The notes beneath the pieces were generated by a model. The model made no database searches and was not told the origin of the DNA. It was given only the letters and a program-made list of their open reading frames with translations. Source: Stictocephala bisonia (taxonomy: Eukaryota > Arthropoda > Insecta > Hemiptera > Membracidae). From it: a DNA stretch of 64,000 bases. This document shows, one piece after another, positions 10,472-25,400 of the stretch. The stretch is from assembly GCA_035578905.1 (NCBI GenBank), contig JAQJVL010000309.1, positions 635,501-699,500 of the forward strand, read 5' to 3'. Position numbers and translations under genes: made by a program. Each line of letters opens with the position of its first letter. Position 1 is the first letter of the stretch.

Positions 10472-13400
10472 GTAAGTACATTAAATTTTTTAAGAATTAT
10501 CGTAGATTCGTTTCTTTAGAGTGTTCAGTAGTTTAGAAAGTGGAACATTTCAATATTGGAAGGCTAAATTTATTAACTGTCTTACTATTTGTTCTTGAAA
10601 TTATTTTAGTTAAAGAATTCTTTAATTTAAAGATTTCTAATTTTATATTTTTAGTAATGAAATTATTTGTTCCAAATTTCAACTGCCCTCTAGTTACAGA
10701 AAAAAAGATAAAAGTTAGCATAGGATGAACGTAATATTTTCACTTACTTATCCTTTTTCTCATATGGATAACAAGAGCACATACACAAGAATAAGAATAT
10801 ATTTATTTTCTCGAAATATATACATATAATTACATTTAAACATAAAAAGGTTTCTTCTTAATTGCTCTGTTAACAAAATAAAACTTATACTACTAGAACA
10901 AAACCTTTCATAAATTACATATTTCAAGAAAATACTAGGACCTCCTAAGGCAATGCCTGTTTAAGATGTTCCTTCTTTTCAAATAAATCTTAATATGCGC
11001 AAGAGCAAATAATATTAATTTAAAATAAAAAATCCCAATTCTTCAAAATATATACACTAATATAAAAACATAAATATCTTAAACCTTAAATCTAAATTTA
11101 ATGTTATCCTAACCCTAACAGTATAGCTATATAATACAATAATAGGAACAAAATAAAAACGAAACAATTTATGACTAACCAAATATCTATACTTTACTAT
11201 GTTATCTAAAATAAATATATGATACAGTGAATAAGTATTAAAATTTATACAATTATAAATGAATAATAAAAATATGTTTGAAAGTGTATTGCTTTTAACT
11301 TGAATATTTACAAGGTAATCTATACTTTCTTGCTTTAATAACCAATTTTTTACTTTGTTGGAAAATAATTTTATATTTTTCAAATTTTGCAGAACAATTG
11401 GTATTGAGTTAAACATTTTTGGTCCCAGAAATAAATAACTTTTTGTATAGAAAGTGAGATTTGGTTTGGGAACCATAAATACATCCTTTTTTCTTAGCTT
11501 AACTTTATGTATTTCGACAATTTCAGGCAAATTTCTCTTCATTACATAGTACATTTTAAAAACTTTATGAACAAACATATATTTTAATGGTAAAATCTGT
11601 TGTTTTAAAAATAAATGATATGATGCTTCCATTGCTGCTTTCTTACAAATTATTCGAATAAACTTTTTTTCTTGTATAAATATGTGCCTAATATTTGATT
11701 CATAAGTCCCACCCCAACAAAAGAGCCCGTAATCTATTCTACTATGTACAAGGGAAAAATATATTACTCTCAATGTTTGTTCACTACAGATATTTTTTAG
11801 GAAATAAAAACATCTTAACGTTTTATTAAGTTAATTTTTTAAATCTTGAACATGCACTTTCCAATTAAGCTCTTCATCAAGAAAAATTCCCAAATATTTA
11901 ATATTGTCTGTCTGCCCAATAACAGCACACTCCGTACAGCATGTCTTAGTACATATGCATTTTGTACAATTGTATATAATTTCATTTGTAAAGAAGACTC
12001 TTTGTTTTAAACTGAAATTGATAAATTTTGTTTTTTCCGGACTTAACAACATATGGTTGTCAGAGAACCACCACTGTAGTGCTTGAAAATCGAAATTCAT
12101 AGCTTCCTCAATGTCATTCCAATTATCTTTCACATAGCTTAAAGCAGTGTCATCCGCAAAGGATGTTAGTTCACCATAAAATTTTGCATTACACAGATCA
12201 TTTATGTAGATTAAAAATAATAATGCACCTAAAACTGACCCCTGTGGTATGCCATATTTTACTATACCCAAACAACTAAATGAATTTTTAATTTTGACAC
12301 ACTGCTTTCTATTTTCTAAATAACTTTTAAACCAATCAAAAACCACCCCTCTTATACCACATTTATATAGTTTTTTCAAAAGTATACCATGATCAACACA
12401 ATCAAAAGCTTTTTTTATATCCAAGAAACTTGCACTTACTTTTTTGTTCATATTTATCCCATTATAAACATTACTTATAAAATTGTGAAGGGCAAGTTCA
12501 GTGTTTAACCCCTCTCTAAAACCAAACTGTGAAGAACTAAAAAACCTGATTTTTTCAAGATACTTGACTAGTTTTTTTTCATCAATTTCTCATAGATCTT
12601 GGAGAATGAAGAAAGCAGAGAAATTGGCCTGAAATTGTTACAATCCTGCCTTGAACCATTTTTGTGTAGTGGAATTACTACTGCTACTTTAAGTTTTTCT
12701 GGAAAAATACCCTTTTCAAAACTCTTATTTACTAAAAATAACAATATGTCAATAATTTTAGGGTAGACTTTTTAATTAGTGATGAGCTAATATTGTCAAT
12801 ACCTGGTGATATTTTATTTTTAAGTGAATTTATAAAACTTTTATCAATCTTCTTTACATACATGACCTACAAACATGGATTCTGGATATTGTTTACTTAT
12901 AAAAGATTTCTTAAAATCTAATGAATAAAAATTATCTGGCTGTACTCTTTTTATATTTAATCTATCAACTACAGTAAGAAAAAAATCATTAAATTCATTA
13001 GCTACAGCAATTGGATCATTAATCAAGTCTCCATTAATATTTAAACTTATTTCAGATCGATTCTTTGCCTTTTGACCAGTTACTTCATTTACTATCCTCC
13101 ATGTAGCTCTAGAATCACCATTACAATTTTCAAAACACCTTTTTTAATAAGATTCTTTTAGTTCTCTTATTTGTGTTTGCAGTTTATTTCTATATTTTTT
13201 AAAGTATGCTTTTAACTTTCTATTAAAAGGATGTATTTTTAACTTTTGATAAATTTTATTCTTAATTTTTATTTTCATGCAAATAAAATTATTCATCCAA
13301 GGCTTGATTTTTTTTAGTTTATTTTTATTTTCCAATATATTTACTTTACTTTGATTTATTATATTTTGAAAAGTGCCAAAAAATATGTCAAAAGCAATTG

Positions 13401-16400
13401 AAGGATCCTGCTGAGCATAAACATCCAAACAGTGCGTTTGATCAAGAAGAGAGGCCAGTTTGATGTAGTCTATGCGATAAGCAGAAGGTTCAGAATGTTC
13501 TGGTTGTAGTCTACTTTGCTCAAGGTCACGCATACACACTGTGACAACTGTCAGCACATGGTCGGTTACGTTTGCCTCAACAGTCAAAACCTCCACAAGC
13601 ACTCTCAATAGAATCTATTGCTTGACTATAGGACCACATAATCTATAGGCGATAAATCGCCATATATGTGCATCTCATCATTAAGGCAAGGCAATTTTTA
13701 ATCTGCCGATTATATTACCAGCCGATGGAAATCGCTAGGCCTTAGCAGAAACATCTAAGGATATCAATAGCATTATGTTTATGTTTGTAAAACATATAAG
13801 TTGATGAATAAGAAACTGACCAGTAGCCAATATATTTAATAAAAAAGCAATATTAGAAATCTTAGTCTATATATTACATAGATTACTGAAATATTATGAA
13901 TGTAATAAAATTACATCTAGTTTTATATTAACTGGTTTTAAACATAGTTATATTTAAGATAGTTTAATATGCACGTACCAACATTATTCTAATGGTACAT
14001 TTTTTCAGAGTCGAGCAGTCTCAGCCCAAATCGCAGAAACAGATGTGGCCCGATTTTTTGTTGGAACTCAAACATTAAAATTTACCAACCAGATTCATTT
14101 AGTTGAACTTAATGATGAAACAGGTGCTGTAAACACTAAGGTAATATTTAAGTTGCATGTATCTATCTCTTTTTCTTTAAATATTAAATACTATTGTCTA
14201 TTACAGATTTACTAAATTTAAATGCTCTTGTTGTCAGAAGTTTGATGAAAACTGATTTGAGTATTCTAGGACTGATATTTTGCTTTATATTTTCTGTTTC
14301 TTAGTATTTTAGTAAGAATGCAGTTGAAACATTTCAAATGTATAAATTGACGTAGTTAATTGATGAGAAATAAATTGTATTGTTTATTATATAAATTTAT
14401 ATTGCCTATGCCAAGTGGTATTTATTTTGAGACGTCAAATTATTAATAATAAAATAAAAAACTTATGAAATAGGAATCATTAAATTGTTACAATTTTAGA
14501 ATTCATTATTTTTATAAGTTGACTAATCCTACAATGTGTTCATAAAAAATTATTTAAAATAAATCGGCTAGCGTTGGTATGCAGAATTACTTGGTCACTG
14601 TTTACAAATTAGACAGACAAAAAAGCTAAATAATTTTGCTGATATTAAAATTTAGGAACAAACATTAATTTTTATTGCCTCACAAATTCAAATTATACTG
14701 TACATAATGAAAGCTATCTAACACTATAGCCTCATATTTATATTAGATTTTTCAACATGGAGATGGAGAGATATGGTCAGTTACTTGCTCCCCCAATGAC
14801 GCAAGGGTTTTAGCTACCTGTTACAACACAGTGCAACTACCAGAAGGCAACTGCGTCATGAAGTCAGCGCTGTGGAGGCTTCCAGAAACAAATGATGACT
14901 GTCCTCCTTTGGATAAGTTGTGTGTCTTTGACACCGAATCTCATGGTGACAGTATTAAGGTGAGTTCAAATTAGAGATAGTAATTTTATAACGAAACAGT
15001 ATTAAAAAATTACACAAAGCATTTTATATTTATACATCTGTAAAACTATTATGAATTGATTTTACTTCATAACTCACAGTGAGGTGTATATTTTTTTCAA
15101 TAAAAGTACAACCACTTTGAATATGATTATATTTTGTCCTGTAGAAATACAGTATGGTCAATATTTTGCTCTTAGCAGAAGGAGAGGTTGAACTTTGGCT
15201 TGGACACTGATAGGAAGCATAATCATCATGCTTCTTCAAAAACATGTAAACTGTTTTCAGGAAGAATTTTTTTTCCAAGGTTGGGAGTATAGAATAGTTA
15301 CGTGGTGTGGGAGGGGGCATCTCTGCTTATATATACAGGGTGACAATTAAGTCTTAGGACGACTTTATAACTATTAAACGACAAGAGATATCACAACCAA
15401 ATTTGGCATACCGTTCCTGGTAATAGTAAGCTACTTTTCTGTGTACATGGTGATCAGATGTCATATTTGGGGGACGGCCTGGTGTGAGTAAGAAGGAAAT
15501 CTTTAATAGCAGCCTATGTTGATTTGTACATCATTTTAAATGTCTAGTTAAACTGAAAACAATGCTGCAAACTGAACTTAAAAAAGTTGATCCAGTCAGA
15601 AGTAATTGTTGTTCAAAGTTTTAAAAATGTTTAATACATTGTACTTACGAATAACAGAAAGTTACATCTGATCCCCAAAGATGACATCTGATCACCATGT
15701 ACACAGAGAAGTAGCTTACTATGTACTAGTAACGGTATGCCAAATTTGGTTGTGATATCTCTTTTTGTTTAAAAGTTATAAAGGTGTCCTAAGACTTAAT
15801 TGTCACCCTGTAAATATACAGTAAACATAGTTTTATCTGAACCCACATTATCTAGATTCCAGTTTATACGGATCAGCTGACTGATCCGATGGACGGTGAA
15901 TTTTTTTTTTCTTAAGTTGTTACACCTCCGTATAAACATTAAATGTTGTTCTCTCATGGAAGCGCCGGCGATAAACTCATTACAGCCGTATTGCTTGCGC
16001 AGTATCATAGACATGCACACGTGCAGGCATGGTTCCCGGTAGACCGTAAACTGTACGTACTGTATAGTATGTGGATTTGTTCTGGAATGATCCACACAGA
16101 GCACCAGCATTGCTAGCTGTCATGTCGTGCGCTATTAATTGTTTCTATTAGTTGCCGCTAACTTGCGTATGTAAACATTTAAGGTTATAGTACAGTTATG
16201 AATACACAGAATACTGAATAGTGCTGAATAAATACTTTCTAGTGTGACAGTAAACGTTATTGAACACAATTTTATATGGTAAAAGCTGGTTTATTCTTAA
16301 GACCTTCCTATCCAGACGTTTTTGTCCAGACCATCTTAATCACAAGAATAGCCACAAAATGTAGGCTATTGTATGGATTGCATCTTGTAGACTCAACTTT

Positions 16401-19400
16401 TCGTTGTTCATTTACATAAAAACACTAACTTTGGTCAAGTTTAGCAATGATGACGTATTTTTATAGGGCGTTCTTTCAGTTTCCAAAATATTCTCATGCA
16501 AATGAAGCAAAACCGGGCCATCCGCACACCTCTATGAAGAGTACATTGCCTGTTGTACCATGTAGGCGTCTTTTACTGATATTTACCCAATTTTTAACTT
16601 GTATTTTTGTATCCGGATTTATATGTATCCGGAACGGGATACCGCTACATTAGTCCGGATAAAACGAGGTTTACTGTATATATTTTTTACCATGGTATAT
16701 ACTGTTAATCCATAAGCTGTAAAATATTTCAGTTCTTACAAGAAATATTTTCTACACTATCAATTTTTACTTCCTTAATCAATTAATTTCTAATCAAAAA
16801 TTAAAAGATTTGCATTAAAGAAAAATAGGTTTCTGTTCACCGTGTATGTAACAACTAAATACATTATTTCTAGAGCTTGCAGGTCTATGAAGTAATGGCT
16901 GTACTGTTAGCTACAGCTCTTTTCCTGCACTGTTGTGCAGCATGAGAATCTTAAATCATATTTTTGTCTGTCACTAAAACAGCAAAAATCAATTTAACTT
17001 TATCTCCTGATTATATTTAATTTACTACTGCTCATTTTAGTTTTGCACTGTTTAGAACAAAATGAAATGTATTTTGACTTTGTGTCTTTAAAAGATTTTG
17101 TCTCTAAAACTCTAACACAAACAAATAATCTTGGTATCAGTGTTTTATTTAAGGACAATTATTATCGTTACGTAGTTGCAATTAAATAGTTTAACCAATA
17201 GGCTGATTTAAGACTAGATATTACTTATGCAATTAATCATTTTTAAACACTATAAGTTGTGCCTGACCAAACCTCTAACAAATTTTTAATTGATTCTGAA
17301 TGAGGTAAAGAGCATTTTAGTAATGTGAAAATATTAATAGTCTACAGACTTTTCTTATGTATATATGTGTAATTTATATCAGAATGAACATTCTAAAAGG
17401 ACAACAAAATTTTGATTTTCATAGATACATTACTAGAAAAAAACCGTAAATTCCCCTGCTAATTGACCATTATCAAAGCCAATTGAAATATTTAGGTGCA
17501 CAGTTTTTTAACATTATCTCAAATAACATTAACCCTAGATTGTGAGCATCAGGTGAACCAATTTGTGCTCCCTACTGCTAGGTCCTTTTTTCAGCACTGC
17601 GCAAGCTTTTTATGTAAAAAAAAAAAAAAAAAAAAAATACTAAATATGCTCCAAATGTAAATGTTATCATATCATTTTTCTTTTCAAGAACTGTACTTTC
17701 ATATACTACCATCATCACTTACAAAAAGAGTTATTAAATAATTACTGTCAATAAAAGATTGAAAACATTTTTAAAATTTTGTACGTAAATTATAAGTTAT
17801 AACACTCCATAGGAGCACTAAAAATGTTTTATAAACAATTCCAAAATAGCCAAATCGTTTATTATTTAGTGCACTATAGTAATATGTTGTTACATTTTAG
17901 ATAAACTAGTAGGTTTTTTTTTGGAGTGTTTGCTTACATCAAACGCAAAAATGAAAAAAATGTGCAAAGATACAGTATGTTCACTGTAGGTAATCAAATA
18001 GTACATGTAAAAATTAAAAAAAAATCACCATTGAATAGACAAGAAAAAGTTGTTTAGGGAAAATAGTCATAATGTACCCATACAAAAAATTTTATATCTT
18101 TAGTTTATTGGGAAAAATAAAAATGTATCACGGAAACAAAAGATTTCAGTGAAAAATTATATAACAATCTAAAAATGAGGGGTATGTATAATTTTTGCTA
18201 CATGTATTGTATTAGTAAAATCTATTATCTACAAGAAAATGTTAAATATATAAAAATATTCAAAAAAAAATAAAACTTATAAAACCATAAGTCAGCAATA
18301 CGCTTTAATATACGAAGCTACCACAAGAATTTCGACAGTTTATTACTACTACTGGAGAGCATGAACTTTACATTTGACTTAATTATTTTGACAGAGGCAT
18401 GGGTTGACGACACAGGCACAACTTTTGTTACTTTAGAGGGTTACGACATTTACAGTACTACTAATAACTGGAATAGGAATGATGGGTTTGTCGTTTATAT
18501 GAATTCTAAGATTTGTGGAGTAGCGTGTCAGGTGATATTAGGAGAGGCAACAGGCCTACAGCTGGACTTTGACGGGCGCCACTACAACTTACTGTGTGTT
18601 TACCGCAGTCCAGCCATGATCTGTGAACCGTTTTTAGAGGGCTTAAAAAATATTGTAATTATATTAAAACTAATACTACATATCTTTTAATTGGTGACAC
18701 TAATATTAACACTTTAGGTTTAAATAGAAATGACAATTTTCAAGACAGCTACCTCAATTTATTGTATGAAGCTGGTCTTATTGAATGTATTAACAGGCCC
18801 ACCAGAGTTACTGAACATTCAAGGACTTGTATTGACCATATTTTTATTAAAAATTGTGACTTCATGGCCGTGACTGCGGATGTACTGTGTACGGAACTGA
18901 CTGACCACTACGCGGTGCTGATAGGTGTGGAACGTGACGCCTCACATGTCAGTGCCCGCACTGACACCCTTACTTACCTAGACCAGCAGGAATTACACGA
19001 ACTATTGGAGACTCAGTCGTGGGACTATGTTCTGGCTCATCAAGATACTAATTCTTGTTGCGACGCCCTTTTAGATACGTTGGAGTCGTTAAAACTTTCA
19101 TCAATTATACCCAAAAGACAAAGATCTCGTTATAAGAAGCTTAAACCCTGGATTACAACAGATTTAATTAGAGGAATTAGGAAAAGGGATAAGTTAAGCA
19201 AAACGTTAAAAAAACAACCTTTTAATGGACATCTAAGAAACTATTACATTACTTTTCGTAACTATTTAACATACCAAATAAAACTTACTAAAATTGCTTA
19301 TTACAAGGAACAAGTATTGAAGTCATCAAATGACCCTAAGATGTTTTGGAAAATTATAAATGAAATAACTGGTTTGCAAAAAACAAAAGATTCGTTTCCT

Positions 19401-22400
19401 ATTCAGAACTTCATACAGGCATCAGACTCCGGCGGTGGGGGGGGGGGGGCTTTGGCTGGGGCTAATTCCTTTAATGTTTTCTTTTCTCAAGTAGGATTAA
19501 ATCTAGAGAGGGGCTTGCCAGGCCTGGCTGGCCCGCCTCTGGTGGACGACGTGTGTACCAAGCCAGACATGTGTTCCGAATGGAGCAAGTTACTGATAGC
19601 CAGGTGGAGATGTGTGTGGCTGAGATGCATGGTGGTTCAGCTCCTGGTTGTGACGAAATCCCTATATCTGTATTGAAAAAGAATATTACATTTCTACTTC
19701 CTCCCCTAAAACATTTGATTAACTTAAGTATCTACCCCGGTGTTTTTCCTGATAAATTAAAATTAGCTAAAGTAATACCGTTGCATAAGTCTGGGAGCAA
19801 GAGTGACTTGAATCATTATAGACCTATCTCTTTGCTTAGTCCGATAGGAAAATTGTTAGAGAAATGTGTAAAGAAGCAGTTTCAATCCCATTTAGAAACA
19901 AACAATCTAATTTCAAATTCTCAATTTGGGTTCAGGAAGGGAAAGATACGCATTTGAAGTATGATAACGCATACTTCAAATGCGTTAAAATTAATTCACT
20001 AATTATGGATTCACTAAACAATAATTATAAAGTACTACTGACATTTATAGATTTGGAAAAGCGTTTCATAGTATTGATCGAAGTTTATTATTTAAAAAAT
20101 TAAAATTAATTGGAGTTGATGGCGTGAAATTAGATTGGTTCAAGAGATATCTAACAGATAGGCATCAATTTGTATCTGTTGACAATCGAATTAGTGATTA
20201 TCAAAAGGTAAACTATGGGTTGTTCAAGAAAGTACTCTAGGACCCTTGCTATTTTTAGTTTATATCAATAATATAGATAAATTGATTATATCAAGTAAGA
20301 TACTTTTATTCACGCAGGATGAACCGGTTAGCGAATTCAAGCGACTGGTTACAACTTGGCTACGAATGGTCGGCTCCGACTGCGCTGAGTCACTCCTTAC
20401 ACCCATTTACTGTGACTAAACTTGTAACTCTTTCTTGAACTCTATACACGATAGAATAATATTTTATGTCCTGTCATATCATTATATTTGGTAGAATATT
20501 TCCTTTATGATTTTTATTTAAACTCATGCTCTATATTATTTTCTTATTTTATATAGTCTAAACGCAAATTAGTGTCTAGTTATGTTATGTATCAAATTTA
20601 CTCTATTTTGTTATGTTAGTATTTGTTTGTTTTTTAGTGGAATGTTCATTTATACCTTCAAATTTTAATTATACATGTTTCTAATTTTATCGGCTGGTAA
20701 TTCTGTATACAATATATAATTAATATTTAAGTTAGACCTCGTAGGCACGCACAGGCCATGAGCCCATGTTCCTACTATTTCAATAACATTTGTATTTTGT
20801 TAAATTATGTACCGCCTTTCAATGAAATAAATTTTGATTTGAAGTATCAATTTCACTACTTTTGATTATTTTAAACACTAAAAACCACTATAACATATTG
20901 TACTATGATTACACTAAACACAACACATAATTTTATCTATTCAAATAGTAATTTATAACACTTACAGCGAATAAAACACTCACAAAGAAAATCAGACGCG
21001 CAACAAGTAAAAATGGCTATTGACAACAAGTAAAATTGGCCGTGGCGTTGACGCGCTCTGCTTCTTCCAGTAAAGTGAAAATATGTCACGTAACCATTGA
21101 CAACCTGCTTCACGAAATTTGCTCAAAGCGGCACTGATCAACTCAACAACTCTCTGTCTATCTATCTAATTTTTTTTTTATATCTCAATAAATAAATTAT
21201 TAGCTAAACTTTTATCAACAGCATAAATTATGCCGTACCTCGCTTTTGGAAAATCATGTAAACAAGCCTATACAAAAACATTTTTTGTAACGTACCCAAT
21301 GCAACTAAGAGAATGAAATTTTGTTGGATAGAGTATTTCATTCTCTACACACTGACATTTGGTACACCTTATTCCCTCTTCTGGTTATTCTTCAGTGATG
21401 TATCAAACATTAGCAATTTTACTCCCCCCAGACATTTGCTGAGGGAATTGAAGGGAAGTTTCGAGTTGCATGTTCTAATTTTATTTCCTTCGCTTAAAAA
21501 ATGGCATAAACAATTATTTAAAATCTTATATGTATAGAACAGAACATTCTGTGTCGATCGGTACCAACTTTGTAGTGATTGCTTGATAATAAACGTATGT
21601 TTTATTGATTTTACTGCAACAGCATAAATTATGCCGTTCCTTGCTCTTAGAAGGGGTTTTGTGAACAGCATAAATTATGTCGTTCATCACCCCGTTGAGA
21701 TTCCGTGTCCCACGTGGAACTACAGGCAAGGTTTGCCGGAAATCACCAGCTAGTAATAACGTTATGCTACCCATCAGACTACTGCAGCTTCTGATATCCT
21801 GGAGCGTCTAGTTCAGGTCCTCAATGCCTCCCTTGTGTGCCATGGTACATTCGTCCTACACGATAAACTTAGCCTGTCGAAGAACCTGAGATATGTCACT
21901 TTGCTTCGATATGTTACACACAGATGATTTCGAGTAGAATAAATTTAAAGGTAACTTTAAGGTTGAGTAAACTGTCTTTCCACTGTCGAGCAAAGTGGCC
22001 GCAATACCTGAGGAAGCAATGGCGATATCAATGTTCCTTTCACTCCTTACTTTACGTAGTATCAAATTGATCAAAAATGTTTTGCCAGTGCCACCAGGAG
22101 CGCCAAGGAAGAATACTTATCCGTTTCCTGAGTCAATATTTCTTACATTCTTGTTGTATACATTCTTCTGTTCTTCATTAAGCTTAGAGAGTTTATCAAC
22201 AATTGTCTCTGAAAGTTTGGTTGTGTCATAAGTAAGCTCCCTCAGTAATTCATGGTTAACTCCGATTCCTTCTTCCTCTGTGGATGGTGATGGCTCCAAA
22301 ATATCGTAAAAGCGATGACCAGACATGGAGATTATAATATTTTCAAGGCTCTTTAAGCAAGAATTATAAACACCTTCCATTGCCTGTTGGACATTTTCAA

Positions 22401-25400
22401 ACTCTCTTAATCCTTGTCTCTTGATATCCTCTGCCAAGGTCTCCTTGTGTCTCTCCCATAGTGCAAGAGAGTCAGCAAGCTGGCAAAATACCAACATTAT
22501 GGCAAACAGCTCACGGATCTTCTGAGTTGAGTCTGAAATAGAGGATTCTTCTAAAGTATGGTCCCAATATGCGTCATCTTCCAACAAACCAGTGTTCTAC
22601 ATGCTGACTGATAAGTTGGATGAAGTACTCCACCCACGCTTTTAATGGCAGTGAAGGACATTGGATCTCATACTTCATGCAAGAGTAGTCGTAGATAGTA
22701 GCATTCTGCATTTCTAGGATGGATCGTATATACTCTTCCTGGTACCAGATCTTTTTTTTACTCCTTTGTATCCTGCTACAGATTTCCCCTGTTTCCTCCA
22801 GCAAAACTTGTTGTTTTTCCATACGTAATATGACGGCACTTCATAGTAGAGTTCTTGTGAAGTCAATTATGAAGTGGCTCTCCTACCTTGCACAGATCGA
22901 AAAAGGCCAATAGTGTAGTGTTAGTGGGGTTGTTAATTTGTTCTGTTGATGAAATTTTGAATGCTCTGGTGAATAGTCCTTGTGCAATTGCATGTTTAAC
23001 GTGATGTGGTGTGTTTGAATGGAAATTTAGATACTGTCCAGTATGTGTCTTTTTTCTATAGACTGATGTTTTTAATTCTGTATTTGTTTTTTCAACTAAA
23101 ACATCTAAAAAAGGAAGTTTGTTTTCTTCTTCATGTTCTACTGTAAATTTGATTGATGGTCTAATGGAATTTAAATGTTGAAAAAAACCATCATGATCAT
23201 TTTTAGCAGATTTCCAAACACAAAAAATGTCATCAAGATATCTTAACCAAAGAATAGGCTTTTCATTCCAAGTTTTTAGTGCCAGATTTTCAAAAAAATC
23301 CATATATATATATTACTTAGAAGTGGACTGAGAACTCTTCCCATTGGTAGGAGTTCAACGTTTTTCATTCAACGTTTCTGCAGTGAAATACACCCTTTGG
23401 CCAATCTCTAGGTGAACAGACAGCTAGATGGACGACGGAAGGAAACTTTTCATGAATGGGGAAGCAGAAAATCCGCCAAACTGCTTCTGAGCTGCTGATA
23501 TATTGTCCTGTCTCATACCTGGTAACTTCATCAAGATTCGATTCAAGTGTAAATGCCACCTGATCAGACCCCTTATTAACGTACTAACAAATTTATTTGA
23601 TAGATTTAACAGAGTTGCAGAACTCTATGTTAATTTGAGCCAAGGAAGTGCGAAACAGGACAGGATTGTAAGGCACCACCCATCGATTGTAAAGTTCTAA
23701 CCCTTGAATATTAAATGTGAACGCACCATCAGCGGTACTGAGGATAGCCGTCTTCTCTAGTCTGGGTATCTTTAATTAGAGCTCTAAGGTATCTCTTGCT
23801 GCAGGATCCACTCACCATGCAAGGCGAGTCCCGGTTAAGGGGTCCACAAGGCCCATGCATCTTTCGAGTGTTTGAACATGAGTGTTAGTGTGCAGTGATA
23901 GTGACATTTCTTCAACTTCTTAACTCTATTTTACTGTTAGTTTATGATGGTTTCCATATTATATATAATTTTACACATCTTCACAATCTATTTTAGTTTC
24001 ATAATGTTTTTAGTTCATATTATAAATTGTTTTAGTAATAATAATAATAAAAACGTTTCTATTTTGCAAGCGTTCTTCAAAGATACAATACTCTGATGTA
24101 CAAGGCAACTCTTGTCATAGCATACAGGTAAATAAACATTATTCTAAATTAAACATAAATAAAATTATATGACAATCTCTTTGATATGACTTTTAAATAA
24201 GCGGTAACTAAGACTTTTCAAAGCAGGGGGAAAAGCATTATATATTTCTGGTCCAAAGGACATAAAAACTTTTTTGCCAATTTCTAGACGGGTCTTTGGC
24301 AAATGAAGTAGGCTGTCCTGTCGAGTACTTTGGGTGTTTATATTTCATGCCTGAAAATAAGCTTTTGCCTGAGATATTTAGGCTTGCCAGTCTAAAGAAC
24401 TTTGTAGATAAGTTGAACAGTCTGCGTCACAGCAACCTTTAATTGATAGGACCTTAGAGCTTAACATAAATTCACTAATGTGATCAAATTTTTTAGATTG
24501 TAAACAAGTCTCAGAGCTCTATTCTGCAATCTAGTGAGAAACATTAAATTTTCCTGGGACAGACAACGAGTAAAAGATGGAAGAGCATAATATATAGTAG
24601 GAAAAATTGATGAGCGGACAATCTCTAACTTAGCAGACACTGGCAATATTTTTACACATCTATATAGAGTTTTCAGCTTGACCACGACGCTTTTACATAC
24701 TTTACATGGTTCATAAAATCAAGATTGGAGTCCAAAGTGACTTCAAGGACTCTTAGAGAACTGCCTATAACTAAAGGTTTGCCATCCAGAGTGACGAACT
24801 GATTAAAGCAACTACGTGGTTGACAGTTTAGAGATGACCCGTTCAACTGCAAAACAGAACGTTGATTCTCTTTTATGGAAAAACGTAAAAGAGAATCACC
24901 GATCAACAAAACATTAGACATTGGCATTTCCAGCGATTTTAAATTTGATTCACCTCGAGACTTAGTACTGACTTTGCCGCTAGAAACCTTTTTATTACAT
25001 AAGGAAGAGAAACATTTGGACGAGTAAAGGTTTCTTTACTTGCTTTCGAGTTACTATTCTTAGTTAACTTAACTGACAATTTACGTTTGCTAACTTTAAA
25101 AGACTTCTGGTGCCATTTATCTGATGCATTACAAATTGTTGTATCATTTACACCATTATCCTCCTCAGCAAAAGACTCAAAACGATTTATACATTTCACA
25201 GCGGTGCCACCTGTCAGAGAATTTACAGTTTTCTTAATCTTAAAACTACGGACTTATTATATCAATACTGTTATCAACATTTGAGATCATCTCAATAGCA
25301 CCAGCTGCAACAGCGGCTGTCAAATCAATCGGAGCTACTGAGGTTGTCTCCGACAAAGTGAAGGCGCACTTGTCTAGAGCCACAGTGCTTTGATGTCCTC

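Noticed and set aside
10533..10728. Overlapping 62-codon frames on both strands just after EIPR1 exon 1
   Set aside because: Low-complexity AT-rich sequence; the two frames are near mirror images of each other and have no recognisable content.
15796..16110. 104-codon minus-strand frame
   Set aside because: It straddles the end of the mariner MITE and the start of the pogo element; not a gene.
16447..16653. 68-codon frame similar to an 86-codon frame at 39248-39508, suggesting a conserved small protein
   Set aside because: Both lie inside the two inverted copies of the same pogo-type element, so the similarity is repeat homology. The frames lack any known domain and differ in length and start.
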